From: Prevotellaceae bacterium
Lineage (GTDB): Bacteria > Bacteroidota > Bacteroidia > Bacteroidales > Bacteroidaceae
Direction of reading: 5' to 3'
DNA length: 42,499 nt
Assembly: GCA_021204865.1 (NCBI GenBank)
Contig: JAJPYQ010000065.1
Location: 3,792 to 46,290 of the forward strand
Under the pieces are notes generated by a model. That model worked only from the letters and a program-made list of their open reading frames with translations, was not told where the DNA came from and searched no databases. This document shows, in pieces, positions 24,636-33,744 of this stretch; position 1 is the first letter of the stretch; each line of letters begins with the position of its first letter. The position numbers and the translations under genes are program-made.

Positions 24636-25652
24636 ATGAGAGTAGCTATCGTGGGCGCAAGCGGCGCAGTGGGTCAGGAATTCCTTAAGGTGCTGGAGGA
24701 GCGGAGCTTCCCCGTCGGTGAGCTGCTGCTCTTCGGCAGCCAGCGCAGCGCGGGCAGGAAGTACGCCTTCCGCGGCAAGGAGACGGAGGTGCGGCTCTTG
24801 CAGCACAACGACGACTTCCGTGGCGTTGACATCGCCTTCACCAGTGCGGGGGCGGGCGTGTCGAGGGAGTTCGCTGAGACCATAACACGGCACGGGGCTG
24901 TGATGATAGACAACTCGAGCGCCTTCCGAATGGACGAGGACGTGCCTTTGGTCGTGCCTGAGTGCAACGCCGAGGACGCACTCTTAAGGCCGCGGGGCAT
25001 CATAGCCAACCCGAACTGCACCACGATAATGATGGTGGTCGTCCTGCAATGCCTTGAGAAGCTTAGTCACATCAAGCGCATCCACGTTGCCTCCTATCAG
25101 GCGGCGAGCGGGGCGGGAGCGGCTGCCATGGCTGAGCTTGAGCTGCAGTACCGCGAGGTGCTCGAGGGCAAGCCCGTGACGGTCAGCAAGTTCGCCTACC
25201 AGCTCGCCTACAACGTCATCCCGCAGATAGACGTGTTCACCGACAACGGCTACACGAAGGAGGAGATGAAGATGTTCAACGAGACGAAGAAGATAATGCA
25301 CTCCGACGCACGTTGCTCCGCCATGTGCGTGAGGGTGCCTTCCCTGCGCAGCCACAGCGAGGCTGTGTGGGCGGAGACGGAGCAGCCCGTCAGCCCCGAC
25401 GAGTTCAAGGAGGCCATCAGGCAAGGCAAGGGCGTGCAGCTGATGGACGACCCCTCGAACAAGGTGTACCCAATGCCCCTCTTCCTCGCTGGCAAGGACG
25501 ATGTCTACGTGGGACGCATACGCAAGGACCTTGCCTCGGAGAACGGCTTGACCTTCTGGCTCGTGGGTGACCAGATTAAGAAGGGTGCGGCGCTCAACGC
25601 CGTGCAGATAGCAGAGTACCTTATAGAGAAGGGCAGCGTGGGGAGGCGCTGA
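24636..25652 (+). CDS. asd: Aspartate-semialdehyde dehydrogenase
   Basis: 338 residues. Reduces aspartyl phosphate to aspartate semialdehyde with NADPH, the branch point to lysine/diaminopimelate, threonine and methionine. The NADP-binding loop is [14 protein letters not shown] (3-16). The active-site cysteine is Cys128 in IANPNCTT, and the acid/base histidine is His240 in [10 protein letters not shown]. The [19 protein letters not shown] end is also characteristic. Single gene with its own promoter; it ends 24 bp from the convergent ABC transporter. Confidence 0.97.
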   Translation: MRVAIVGASGAVGQEFLKVLEERSFPVGELLLFGSQRSAGRKYAFRGKETEVRLLQHNDDFRGVDIAFTSAGAGVSREFAETITRHGAVMIDNSSAFRMDEDVPLVVPECNAEDALLRPRGIIANPNCTTIMMVVVLQCLEKLSHIKRIHVASYQAASGAGAAAMAELELQYREVLEGKPVTVSKFAYQLAYNVIPQIDVFTDNGYTKEEMKMFNETKKIMHSDARCSAMCVRVPSLRSHSEAVWAETEQPVSPDEFKEAIRQGKGVQLMDDPSNKVYPMPLFLAGKDDVYVGRIRKDLASENGLTFWLVGDQIKKGAALNAVQIAEYLIEKGSVGRR

Positions 25653-25676
25653 GCCCCCGAGACCTTCGCCAAGCCT

Positions 25677-27329
25677 TTACAGCCGCAGCGACTGAGTGCA
25701 TTGCTCCGCTGCGGCTGCTCTGTGTGTGACGAAGATGAGGGTCTGGCTCGGGCTGAGCCAATGGGTGAGGTTATGGAGAAGGCGGCTCTCCGTCTCGGTG
25801 TCGAGGGCGCTGGTAGCCTCGTCGAGCAGTAGTATCTGCCCCTTGCCGAGAAGGGCACGTGCAATGCAGAGCCGCTGCGCCTGCCCTTGGCTCAAGCCTA
25901 CCCCTTGCTCTCCTATGAGGCTGTCCAGCCCGTTGGGCAGACTTAGAACGAACTCGGCGCAAGCCACACGCAACGCTTCCTCCATCTCCTGCTGAGTAGC
26001 CTTCGGGTTGCCGAGCTGCAGGTTGTAGCGTATCGTGCCGCTAAGCAGGGTGTTGCCCTGAGGCACGTAGAGCATGTTGCATCGTGTCTGTGGCGATGCC
26101 GCGCAGCTGTCGTCTCGGTTGAACACCTCCACCGTTCCCTCCTCGGGCTCTATGAGGGCGAGCATCAGGCGAGTGAGCGTCGTCTTCCCCGCTCCCGTCT
26201 CTCCCACGATGGCGGTGCGGCTGCCGGGCGGGAAGCTGAAGGAGAGATGGCTGAGCGTAGGTTGCGGGTTGCCCGGATACGTGTAGCTCACGTCCTTGAG
26301 CCTCACTCCCGCTCCGTCGGGGAAGAGCCTCGGCTCTCCCTCTTGTTCGAGGGGCGTGTCCTCAAGCTCCATAAGCCTCTCGCCAGCGGTGAACGAGCCG
26401 ATGATGAGCGGCACGAAGCGTGTCAGCTCCCTTATGGGCAGCTGTATCTGCCCCACAAGCTGGATGAAGGCTATCATCGTGCCGTAGGTGATGGTGTCGT
26501 GGTGAAGCCCCCGCGCGCCCCAAAGGAAGGTGACGAGGTAACCAGCCGAGAAGCCAAGGTTGATGAGCGTGGCTGAGGTGGAGGAGTAGACGGTGCGGTG
26601 GCGTATCTGCTGCCTTAGCGTGCTTTGCATCGAGGCGAGCCGCTCCACGATGTCCTTGGCTCGCTGGAGGGTCTTAAGCACGAGGTGATGCTGAAGGCTC
26701 TCTTGCAGGTGGCTCTGGATAAGGCTGTCGGTGGAGCGTATCTCACGTGTCAGGCGGCGCATGCGGAAGACGTAGACCCTGCTGATAAGGGCGAAGAGCG
26801 GGGCTATGAGCAGGAGCAGGAGGGCGAGGCGAGCGTCCATTGAGTAGAGGAACACGAACGCCCCGACGAGGCGCACGCCTACGCCGAGGATGGCGGGCAG
26901 TGTGTCGGTGACGGTGAGCGTGACGTCTCGCACGTCAAGCTCGAGGCGGTTGATGGCGTCGCCGCTGTGGCGTGCCTCCCTTCCTCCCCAACGTGCCCTG
27001 AGCAGCAGGCTGAAGATGCGCCTCTGCATCAGGTTTTGCGCCCTTACGCCAAGGATGGCGCTTACCCAACGCTGCGAGAAGCTTATGAGAATGCGCAGCA
27101 GCATGATGCCGATAAGCATTAGGGCTGCAGCCGAGAGCGACGGGTTGAAGACCTTGCCCGTCGCGATGTCTATGGCGAGCTTCGTGGCGTAGATGAAGGC
27201 GAAGTCCAACGCAACCACAAGGATGCCGATAAGTGAGTTGATGACGGACTGCAGGCGGAACTGCGAGGACACTTGCCAGTACCACCGCCCGATGCTAAGC
27301 AACGACTTGCCGTCTCTCCGTTTGCTCAT
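25677..27329 (-). CDS. ABC transporter, fused membrane and ATPase domains
   Basis: 550 residues, an exporter half-transporter. About six membrane segments lie in residues 25-310; the ATPase domain has Walker A GETGAGKTTL (about 363-372), signature LSQGQAQR, Walker B ILLLDEATSALD and VTHR. The substrate cannot be told; in Bacteroidetes such genes next to nadK are annotated only as lipid/multidrug-type ABC exporters. Start and nadK stop overlap as ATGA, so the two are co-translated. Confidence 0.88.
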   Translation of the reverse strand: MSKRRDGKSLLSIGRWYWQVSSQFRLQSVINSLIGILVVALDFAFIYATKLAIDIATGKVFNPSLSAAALMLIGIMLLRILISFSQRWVSAILGVRAQNLMQRRIFSLLLRARWGGREARHSGDAINRLELDVRDVTLTVTDTLPAILGVGVRLVGAFVFLYSMDARLALLLLLIAPLFALISRVYVFRMRRLTREIRSTDSLIQSHLQESLQHHLVLKTLQRAKDIVERLASMQSTLRQQIRHRTVYSSTSATLINLGFSAGYLVTFLWGARGLHHDTITYGTMIAFIQLVGQIQLPIRELTRFVPLIIGSFTAGERLMELEDTPLEQEGEPRLFPDGAGVRLKDVSYTYPGNPQPTLSHLSFSFPPGSRTAIVGETGAGKTTLTRLMLALIEPEEGTVEVFNRDDSCAASPQTRCNMLYVPQGNTLLSGTIRYNLQLGNPKATQQEMEEALRVACAEFVLSLPNGLDSLIGEQGVGLSQGQAQRLCIARALLGKGQILLLDEATSALDTETESRLLHNLTHWLSPSQTLIFVTHRAAAAEQCTQSLRL

Positions 27330-28231
27330 AGAGGGCGTTCTGGTGCGTTGTCGAAGCGCAGGTCGCTGCCGAGCATCAGCTTGCCCCTTAGAGTGCGGAA
27401 GAAGGAAGTGCCGGGGCGCTTCGCCACAAGTATGTCGTAAGGCGCACGGCGCAAGGTCAGGCGAGTGCCCTCAGGGCATGTCTCGCTCCTGCCATCCACG
27501 GAGACGAGGAAATGGTGGTTGCGGCTCAACACGCTCAAGCCCACCTCCACGCTGTCGGGCAGCGTGATGGGGCGCACGTTGAGGCTGTGAGGAGCCACTG
27601 CCGTAAGTCCGAGCATCCCTCCCTCAGGCGACATGATGGGCCCTCCAACGCTTAGGGCGTAGCCAGTGCTTCCCGTCGGTGTGTTGATGATAAGCCCGTC
27701 CGCCTGGTAGGTGGCAAGGTACTCGCCGTTGATGTCCACGCGGATGCTTATCATCGACGAGTTGTCCTGCTTCAGCACCGCCACTTCGTTGAGGGCGAAG
27801 GGATAGACGGAGTGCTCGCCCTGGTCGTAGGCGAGTTGCAAGACGCTTCGAGGCTCCACGGCGAGCTTCCCCTCGTAGATGTGCTCGATGGCTTGTGGAA
27901 TCTCGTCCGCGGGCACGTCGGCGAGGAAGCCAAGATGCCCCATGTTGATGCCGAGGATGGGTATGCCCTTGTCCCTGACACGGCTCGCGGCCTCGAGGAA
28001 CGTGCCGTCTCCGCCCATGGAGATGACGTAGTCCGCCCGGAAGTCATCGTTCTCGATGAGCGACGCGGGGCTTACCGAGAGGCGGAGGCTATCGGTGAGA
28101 TAGTGGAAGAAACGGCTGTCGACGCTAATCTCCGCCTCTCTCTCTTGCAGCAGGCAAATGAGCTTCTGTATGGAGACTGACTTCTTCGCCTGGTAGATGT
28201 TCCCGAACAATGCGAACCTGAGCTTCGGCAT
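27326..28231 (-). CDS. nadK: NAD kinase
   Basis: 301 residues; phosphorylates NAD to NADP. The GGDGT motif is at residues 73-77 (ISMGGDGTFLEA), followed by INMGHLGFLADV and the second conserved region LIINTPTGSTGYALSVGGPI. Length is normal. First gene of a two-gene leftward unit with the ABC transporter. Confidence 0.96.
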   Translation of the reverse strand: MPKLRFALFGNIYQAKKSVSIQKLICLLQEREAEISVDSRFFHYLTDSLRLSVSPASLIENDDFRADYVISMGGDGTFLEAASRVRDKGIPILGINMGHLGFLADVPADEIPQAIEHIYEGKLAVEPRSVLQLAYDQGEHSVYPFALNEVAVLKQDNSSMISIRVDINGEYLATYQADGLIINTPTGSTGYALSVGGPIMSPEGGMLGLTAVAPHSLNVRPITLPDSVEVGLSVLSRNHHFLVSVDGRSETCPEGTRLTLRRAPYDILVAKRPGTSFFRTLRGKLMLGSDLRFDNAPERPL

Positions 28232-28261
28232 AATGTGGCTTTCTTACGTGCGATTGAGCTG

Positions 28262-28269
28262 CAAATATA
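28262..28269 (-). promoter_or_regulatory. -7 box of nadK
   Basis: Minus strand TATATTTG, an exact match, 30 bp before the nadK start. Confidence 0.65.
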
Positions 28270-28319
28270 TAATAAAAAGGTGAAGACACGGTTGCTGAGA
28301 AGGAAAAAGCATTGAAGTG

Positions 28320-28350
28320 TTGCTTTTCTAAGGTATTTGTCGTATATTTG
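28320..28350 (+). promoter_or_regulatory. Strong rightward promoter with no nearby gene
   Basis: TTG at 28320-28322, a 20-bp spacer and TATATTTG at 28343-28350. The next start codon of a recognisable gene (pdxJ) is 400 bp further on, across a repeat array. Confidence 0.55.
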
Positions 28351-28356
28351 CGGTGT

Positions 28357-28708
28357 GCTTGGGTGCATTGCGCTGAAGCGTTATGACTTAAATTGAGCTT
28401 GAAAAGGGGTGTGTGACACCTAATTAGGAATCGGTCGACACCTAATTAGGAATCGACCGACACCTAATTAGGAATCGGGTGACACCTAACTATGTGTCGC
28501 CCGACTCGCAGCGTTCGTTAAGCTCACACGCAGCGTTGTGTCGGGCTGAAGACCTATAGTGTGTAAGCCTTAACGCAACGGTGCGATCAGCTGAAGCTAT
28601 ATGGCCGTCTGGCAAACGTCAACGTCGCGTCGCCATCACCCAAGCCATCTTCCGACGCTCTCGCCCATAACAAAAAGGCGAGGCCAAGGGGCGGGGTGAG
28701 CGTTTTTT
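28357..28708 (+). ncRNA. Possible noncoding transcript or long pdxJ leader
   Basis: Inferred from a promoter at 28320-28350 and a possible terminator at 28655-28708: outer stem ACGCTC (28655-28660) with GAGCGT (28698-28703), inner stem CTCGCC / GGCGAG (28660-28665 and 28677-28682, sharing one base with the outer stem) and a six-T run at 28703-28708. It would include the 22-bp palindromic array. I find no open frame of note in it and no match to a known riboswitch. A weak -7 box for pdxJ (TAAATTCG, 28712-28719) lies just after the possible terminator. Confidence 0.25.
28415..28502. repeat. Four-unit 22-bp palindromic tandem array
   Basis: Units at 28415, 28437, 28459 and 28481. The first three are GACACCTAATTAGGAATCG plus 3 variable bases (GTC, ACC, GGT); the fourth has diverged (CCTAACTATG). 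CCTAATTAGG is a perfect palindrome. The variable ends form further palindromes across the joints (GGTCGACA, GGTGACACC). Confidence 0.9.
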
Positions 28709-28750
28709 GCCTAAATTCGCGGTGAACGACAGGCATAACACATTAAGAAT

Positions 28751-29464
28751 ATGACTAAGCTTTCGGTTAACATAAACAAGATAGCGACGCTGCGCAACGC
28801 CCGCGGGGGCGACAACCCCAACGTCGTGAGGGTGGCTCTCGACTGCGAGAGGTTCGGCGCGCAAGGCATCACGGTGCACCCGCGCCCCGACGCGAGGCAC
28901 ATACGCTACGCAGACGTGAGGGAGCTTAAGGCTGCCATCGGCACTGAGCTTAACATCGAGGGGCAGCCCTGCGACAGCTTCATCGAGCTGGTGCTGGAGG
29001 TCGTGCCGACGCAGGTCACGCTGGTGCCCGACGCTCCGCAGCAGCTCACGAGCAACCACGGCTATGACACGCGGGCTGAGCAAAGCTTCCTGCGGGGCAT
29101 CACCGCCCGTTTCCACGAGCGGGGCATAAGGGTGAGCGTCTTCGTAGACGCAGACCCGCTGATGGTGGACTACGCTGCCAAGGCGGGGGTGGACAGGGTG
29201 GAGCTTTACACCGAGCCGTATGCCTCCATGTACCCGCGCGGCTGCGAGGCGGCCGTCGCCCCGTTTGTCAAGGCGGGGGAGCGAGCGAGGGAGCTGGGGC
29301 TGGGACTGAACGCGGGGCACGACCTCAGCCTTGAGAACCTCAGGTTCCTGCACGAGCGGATGCCTTACATCGACGAGGTGAGCATCGGGCACGCGCTTAT
29401 CTGCGATGCCTTGTACCTTGGGCTTGAAGAGACGATAAACCAATATAAACTCTGTCTGATATGA
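28751..29464 (+). CDS. pdxJ: Pyridoxine 5'-phosphate synthase
   Basis: 237 residues; last step of the DXP-dependent vitamin B6 pathway, joining 1-deoxyxylulose 5-phosphate with aminoacetone 3-phosphate. [19 protein letters not shown] at the start, [13 protein letters not shown] (phosphate and active-site region), LNIEG and [11 protein letters not shown] are PdxJ signatures. Its stop overlaps the next ATG (ATGA). First gene of the pdxJ-PfpI-ispD-recG unit. Confidence 0.96.
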   Translation: MTKLSVNINKIATLRNARGGDNPNVVRVALDCERFGAQGITVHPRPDARHIRYADVRELKAAIGTELNIEGQPCDSFIELVLEVVPTQVTLVPDAPQQLTSNHGYDTRAEQSFLRGITARFHERGIRVSVFVDADPLMVDYAAKAGVDRVELYTEPYASMYPRGCEAAVAPFVKAGERARELGLGLNAGHDLSLENLRFLHERMPYIDEVSIGHALICDALYLGLEETINQYKLCLI

Positions 29465-30018
29465 TTTACATTTTCTTGGCCAATGGCTTCGAGGAGGTCG
29501 AGGCACTGGCGCCGCTCGACATCCTTAGGCGTGCTGGTGTCGAGGCGCAACTGGTGAGCATAACTAACGAGACTGTGGTGCGTGGAGCGCACGGTGTAGG
29601 CGTGACGGTAGACACAGTGCTCCCTGACGCCGACCTTACAGGGGCTGACATGCTCGTGCTGCCCGGCGGGCTGCCCGGGGCAACCAACCTCGACGCTTGC
29701 GAACCGCTTCGCAAAGCCCTCGTGAAGCAGGTCGAGGCGGGAGGGATGGTTGCTGCCATCTGCGCCGCCCCGTTGGTTCTCGGGCATCTCGGCTTATTGA
29801 AGGGGAAGAAAGCGACGTGCTACCCGGGCTTCGAGACCGAGCTCGAGGGGGCTGACTACACTGCCTCGCTCGTTGAGCGTGACGGGCAGATAATAACAGG
29901 CAAAGGACCCGGGGCAGCCTTCGAGTTTGGCTACACCATCCTCGCCGCCTTGGGGATTGACGCCGAGCCGCTGCGCGAGGGGATGATGTACAATTTCCTG
30001 ATGAGCACTGCCAGCTGA
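29461..30018 (+). CDS. DJ-1/PfpI family protein
   Basis: 185 residues, one DJ-1/PfpI domain. The reactive cysteine is Cys101 in [12 protein letters not shown], with Glu residues early ([18 protein letters not shown]) and the GGLPGATNL turn. This is the DJ-1/YajL/ThiJ subgroup, linked to protection of proteins and nucleotides from carbonyl or oxidative damage; the exact reaction in this group is debated. It overlaps pdxJ by 4 nt and precedes ispD by 27 nt. Confidence 0.9.
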   Translation: MIYIFLANGFEEVEALAPLDILRRAGVEAQLVSITNETVVRGAHGVGVTVDTVLPDADLTGADMLVLPGGLPGATNLDACEPLRKALVKQVEAGGMVAAICAAPLVLGHLGLLKGKKATCYPGFETELEGADYTASLVERDGQIITGKGPGAAFEFGYTILAALGIDAEPLREGMMYNFLMSTAS

Positions 30019-30045
30019 ACCAGCCGCCATAGACGTTAGGGGACT

Positions 30046-30696
30046 ATGGCACGACACGCTATAATTGTAGCCGCGGGCAAGGGCGAGCGGATGGGCGCTC
30101 CTGTGCCGAAGCAGTTCATCGACGTTGCGGGGAAGCCCCTGCTAATGCGCACCGTGGAGGCGTTCCGACGGGCGGACGAGGGCATCAACATTGTCCTTGT
30201 CCTGCCCGAAGCGTACCTTGAGCATTGGCAGAAGCTTTGCAACGTCCGTGCGGTCTGTGGCGCTGCGACGCGCTTCCACTCCGTGTTGAACGGCTTGTCG
30301 CTTATCGACGACACGGAGGACGGGCTCTTGGCAGTGCACGATGGCGTTCGCCCCTTCGCCTCCACTGAGCTGATACGCCGCTGCTTCAGTGCTGCGGAGA
30401 GGGAGGGAACGGCAGTGCCGGTGGTGCCCGTGGTTGAGTCGATGCGACGGATAAGGGCGGACGGCTCGGAGACGATTGACCGCCGGGCCTATCGCCTTGT
30501 GCAGACCCCGCAGGTGTTCCGCTTGAGCCTGCTCCGGGAGGCGTATCGTCAGCCCTACAATGCACGCTTCACCGACGACGCGACAGTGGTGGAGGCGCTG
30601 GGGCGCAAGGTGTGCCTCGTTGAGGGCGAACGTAATAATATAAAGGTGACAACGCCTGACGACCTGGCCTTCGCAGAGTACTTATGCCGTCGATAG
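30046..30696 (+). CDS. ispD: 2-C-methyl-D-erythritol 4-phosphate cytidylyltransferase
   Basis: 216 residues; third step of the MEP isoprenoid pathway (CTP + MEP to CDP-ME). The nucleotide-binding start IIVAAGKGERMGAPVPKQF, VHDGVRPF and ALGRKVCLVEGERNNIKVTTPDDL are family hallmarks. It overlaps recG by 13 nt, so the two are translated together. Confidence 0.96.
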   Translation: MARHAIIVAAGKGERMGAPVPKQFIDVAGKPLLMRTVEAFRRADEGINIVLVLPEAYLEHWQKLCNVRAVCGAATRFHSVLNGLSLIDDTEDGLLAVHDGVRPFASTELIRRCFSAAEREGTAVPVVPVVESMRRIRADGSETIDRRAYRLVQTPQVFRLSLLREAYRQPYNARFTDDATVVEALGRKVCLVEGERNNIKVTTPDDLAFAEYLCRR

Positions 30697-32825
30697 ACCT
30701 TGGCGCGCACATCACCTTCCTTGCGGGAGTGGGGAAGCAGAGGGCGAAGCTCCTGCACGACTTTATGCAAATCACCACCATCGGCGACTTGCTTACCTAC
30801 TTCCCCTTCAAGCACATCGACCGCAGCCGCCTTTACACGGTGACGGAGCTTACGGCGGACATGCCCTTCGTGCAGCTGCGAGGGGAGATACTCAGCTTCA
30901 GCGAGGAGGGGGAGGGACGGAAGCGCAGGCTCGTCGCTCACTTCACCGACGGGCAGGGGCTTGTTGACCTCGTGTGGTTCAACGGGCTTGCGTACATTCG
31001 GAGGCTCTATAAGGAGCACACGCCGTACATTGTCTTCGGGCGGCCGAGCCTGTACAAGGACAGGTTTAGCATAATGCACCCCGACGTTGACCCTGCCGAC
31101 AGCGAACCGTGGGTAAGCTTCGCCAAACCCACGGCTATCCCACCGAAACCCCTCCAGAGTTTTTTGATGCAGCCGTACTACAGCGTGCCTGAGAAGGCGA
31201 AGAAGCGGGGGCTTACCTCGAGGTTCATCAGCCTGCTCGTCTCCGACTTGTTGCGCCAGCTCACCGAGCCGCTGCCTGAGACCTTGCCCCCATACCTCGT
31301 ATCACAGATGAGCCTGATGCCGCGTGACGAGGCTCTGAGGACAATGCACTTCCCCCCGAGCAGCGAGGCGCTGACGAGAGCGTCGTACCGCCTTAAGTTC
31401 GAGGAGCTGTTCTACATCCAGCTAAGCATCCTGCGCTATGCGAGAGACAGGCGGGGGCGGTTCAAGGGAATGCCCTGCAAGCGCATCGGAGGTCGCTTCA
31501 ACTCGTTCTACTACGAGCGGCTGCCCTTCGCGATGACTGGGGCGCAGAAGAGGGTAGTCAAGGAGATGTGGGAGGACATGCGCTCGGGCAGGCAGATGAA
31601 CCGCTTGCTGCAAGGCGACGTTGGCAGTGGCAAGACGCTTGTGGCACTGATGCTGATGCTCATCGCCATCGACAACGGCTTGCAGGCTTGCATTATGGCT
31701 CCCACGGAGATACTTGCCTCGCAGCACCTCGAGACGTTCCGCTCCATGCTCGGCGAGCTGCCCGTGAGGGTGGAGCTGCTCACCTCGTCGGTGAAGGGGA
31801 AGCGTCGCAGAGAGACGCTCGAAGGCTTGGCGAAGGGTGATGTGAACATTCTCGTCGGCACGCACGCAGTAATCGAGGACCCCGTTGAGTTCCTTAGGCT
31901 TGGGCTTGCCGTCATTGACGAGCAGCACCGCTTCGGCGTGGCGCAGAGGGCGAGGCTTTGGCGCAAGACGGACACGCCGCCTCACGTGCTGGTGATGACC
32001 GCCACGCCCATCCCCCGAACGCTTGCGATGACGCTCTACGGCGACCTCGACGTGTCGGTGATTGACGAGCTGCCCCCGGGCAGGAAGCCAGTGGTGACGG
32101 TGCATCAGCGCAACGAGCACCGTGCCGACCTCTACGAGGGGATGCGTCGCCAGCTTGCCCTCGGGAGGCAGATATACGTGGTGTTCCCGCTCATAAAGGA
32201 AAGCGAGAAGATGGACTTGCGCAACCTCGAGGACGGCTTCGAGAGGCTGCGGCAGGTCTTTCCCAACGTAGCCGTCGGCAAGGTGCACGGCAGGATGAAG
32301 CCCGCCGACAAGGACGAGGAGATGCGGCGCTTCGCACGGGGGGAGACGCGCATTCTCGTTTCGACGACGGTGATTGAGGTTGGGGTGAACGTGCCTAACG
32401 CGAGCGTGATGGTGATAGAGAACGCCGAGCGCTTCGGCCTGGCGCAGTTGCACCAGCTCAGGGGCAGGGTAGGCAGGGGTGCCGACCAGTCGTACTGCGT
32501 GCTTGTCACCAACGACCGTCTCTCCCGCGAGCAGCGTAAGCGCATGGCGATAATGACTGAGACGACGGACGGCTTCGTGATAGCGGAGGAGGACATGAAG
32601 CTGCGTGGGCCCGGCGACATGGAGGGGACGCAGCAGAGCGGCATGCCTTTCGAGCTAAGGGTCGCCAATCTTGCGAGGGACGGGCAGATAGTGCAGCTGG
32701 CCAGGGACACCGCTACGCAGGTGCTTGACGACGATAAGACATGCGACGCCCCCCGCAACGCAGTGCTTTGGCAACACCTAAGGGAGCTGCGCCAGCAAAC
32801 GCCCGACTGGTCCGCCATCTCGTAG
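30684..32825 (+). CDS. recG: ATP-dependent DNA helicase RecG
   Basis: 713 residues; remodels stalled replication forks and branched recombination intermediates. The wedge domain covers about 1-200, Walker A is LLQGDVGSGKTLVAL, the DEAH-type box reads VIDEQHRFGVAQR, and the C-terminal helicase motifs (TTVIEVGVNVPNAS, LHQLRGRVGRG) and FELRVANL are intact. Residues about 141-161 (EPWVSFAKPTAIPPKPLQS) interrupt the usual run from the HPD/E motif to QPYYS(T/V)xEK and correspond to a REP-like repeat at 31107-31166; total length is about 15 residues more than I expect for the order. Confidence 0.95.
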   Translation: MPSIDLGAHITFLAGVGKQRAKLLHDFMQITTIGDLLTYFPFKHIDRSRLYTVTELTADMPFVQLRGEILSFSEEGEGRKRRLVAHFTDGQGLVDLVWFNGLAYIRRLYKEHTPYIVFGRPSLYKDRFSIMHPDVDPADSEPWVSFAKPTAIPPKPLQSFLMQPYYSVPEKAKKRGLTSRFISLLVSDLLRQLTEPLPETLPPYLVSQMSLMPRDEALRTMHFPPSSEALTRASYRLKFEELFYIQLSILRYARDRRGRFKGMPCKRIGGRFNSFYYERLPFAMTGAQKRVVKEMWEDMRSGRQMNRLLQGDVGSGKTLVALMLMLIAIDNGLQACIMAPTEILASQHLETFRSMLGELPVRVELLTSSVKGKRRRETLEGLAKGDVNILVGTHAVIEDPVEFLRLGLAVIDEQHRFGVAQRARLWRKTDTPPHVLVMTATPIPRTLAMTLYGDLDVSVIDELPPGRKPVVTVHQRNEHRADLYEGMRRQLALGRQIYVVFPLIKESEKMDLRNLEDGFERLRQVFPNVAVGKVHGRMKPADKDEEMRRFARGETRILVSTTVIEVGVNVPNASVMVIENAERFGLAQLHQLRGRVGRGADQSYCVLVTNDRLSREQRKRMAIMTETTDGFVIAEEDMKLRGPGDMEGTQQSGMPFELRVANLARDGQIVQLARDTATQVLDDDKTCDAPRNAVLWQHLRELRQQTPDWSAIS
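31107..31166. repeat. REP-like palindromic element inside recG
   Basis: CCGTGGGT (31107-31114) pairs with ACCCACGG (31127-31134); then CTATCCC, ACCGAAACCCCTCC and AGAGTTTTTTGATGC. The order and the final T-run are closest to the copies at the left window end (CTATCCCTCTGAAG ... CCTCCGGCACTTTTTGAAGC). It is in frame and encodes about 20 residues of RecG. Orientation relative to the coding strand is opposite to that in infB. Confidence 0.75.
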
Positions 32826-32827
32826 CC

Positions 32828-32942
32828 GAACATCCTTGGCAACTCGTTCGCCTGACATCTTCCAACTTGTCCGACGAACATCTTCCAACTCGTTCGCCTG
32901 ACATCTTCCAACTTGTTCGCCTGACATCTTCCAACTCGTAGG
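32828..32942. repeat. Five-unit 23-bp tandem array (CCTGACATCTTCCAACTCGT family)
   Basis: Units at 32828, 32851, 32874, 32897 and 32920, exactly 23 bp each; the first is most diverged. CGAAC at unit starts and GTTCG at unit ends can pair. Begins 3 bp after the recG stop. Confidence 0.93.
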
Positions 32943-33019
32943 GCTACGCTTTGCGGTCCCTCGTACGACCCTTTTCTGAAAAAGTCAACTGGTAGTATTC
33001 TTTTTAGGCAACTATTCCC

Positions 33020-33027
33020 TACCTTTG
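33020..33027 (+). promoter_or_regulatory. -7 box of the higBA-like locus
   Basis: TACCTTTG, an exact match, 8 bp before the candidate toxin start, so the transcript would have almost no leader. Confidence 0.5.
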
Positions 33028-33034
33028 CAACGCA

Positions 33035-33386
33035 ATGTGCATGAGGGCTTTCGAGTTATTGATACTGCGTGAGGCAGCAGACTTCCTTGGAAGCTTGCCG
33101 CCTTCAGTTATGGACAAGGTCTACTACAATATCCACAGGATTGCGTCTGGGGAGCGTAACGCTGAGCTGTTCAAAGAAGATAAGCGGCAGTGAGATATGG
33201 GAGTTCCGCACTAAGTACGACAAGATGACATACCGCCTGTTCGCTTTCTGGGATAAGGAGTGAAAGACCTTGGTGGTGGCAACGCATGGGATGATAAAGA
33301 AGACCCAGAAGACTCCATTAGGCGAGATAGCGAAGGCGGAAAGGATGAGAAAGGAATATTTCGAAGATAAGAAGAAAGGAGATTGA
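33035..33386 (+). pseudogene. Broken HigB/Gp49-type toxin
   Basis: The sequence reads FELLILREAADFLGSLPPS...NAELF in one frame up to about 33172, then continues one frame over as SGSEIWEFRTKYDKMTYRLF and AFWDKE, meets a TGA at 33261-33263, and goes on in the same frame as KTLVVATHGMIKKTQKTP to a stop at 33384-33386. These parts in order make a complete RelE-superfamily (phage Gp49-like, HigB) toxin of about 115 residues. Removing one A from the AAA at 33173-33175 restores the first join (LFKKISGSEIW). So there are two lesions: a one-base insertion and an in-frame stop. The downstream antitoxin is intact. Confidence 0.85.
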
Positions 33387-33387
33387 G

Positions 33388-33729
33388 ATGAAGAGAGTAG
33401 GACGATTTGAGGCGTACACCTTAGACGAGTGCCTCGATATGCATTTGGGAGAGAAAGGAACGACGAGGCGCGATGAGCACGAACGCAGTGTAGAGGCTGC
33501 CTTGGATGCCTACAGGGTTGGCGAGGCGGTAAGGAGCATACGCAAGCAGCGAAACCTGACACAGGAGGAGCTTGGAAAGAGGATCGGTGTCAACAAAGCC
33601 CAAATATCGAAGCTGGAGAGAGGGGCAAGCATAACTCTTTCGACAATGAGCAGAGTGTTCAAGGCTTTGGGAGCGGCGAGTGCCACTTTGGACTTGGGAG
33701 GCGATATGGGAAAGGTGGCTTTGTGGTAG
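33388..33729 (+). CDS. HigA-like XRE antitoxin
   Basis: 113 residues. The helix-turn-helix is in the C-terminal half (about 54-105: RKQRNLTQEELGKRIGVNKA, then QISKLERG). The N-terminal 50 residues would contact a toxin. It starts 1 nt after the toxin reading frame ends, the HigB-first order. With the toxin broken it may now act only as a repressor or be left behind by drift. Confidence 0.85.
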   Translation: MKRVGRFEAYTLDECLDMHLGEKGTTRRDEHERSVEAALDAYRVGEAVRSIRKQRNLTQEELGKRIGVNKAQISKLERGASITLSTMSRVFKALGAASATLDLGGDMGKVALW

Positions 33730-33744
33730 ATTGTATGTCAAGCA

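Noticed and set aside
33165-33180. Programmed frameshift in the HigB-like toxin
   Set aside because: There is no recognised slippery heptamer with a downstream structure, and a second lesion (TGA at 33261) follows, so decay is simpler.
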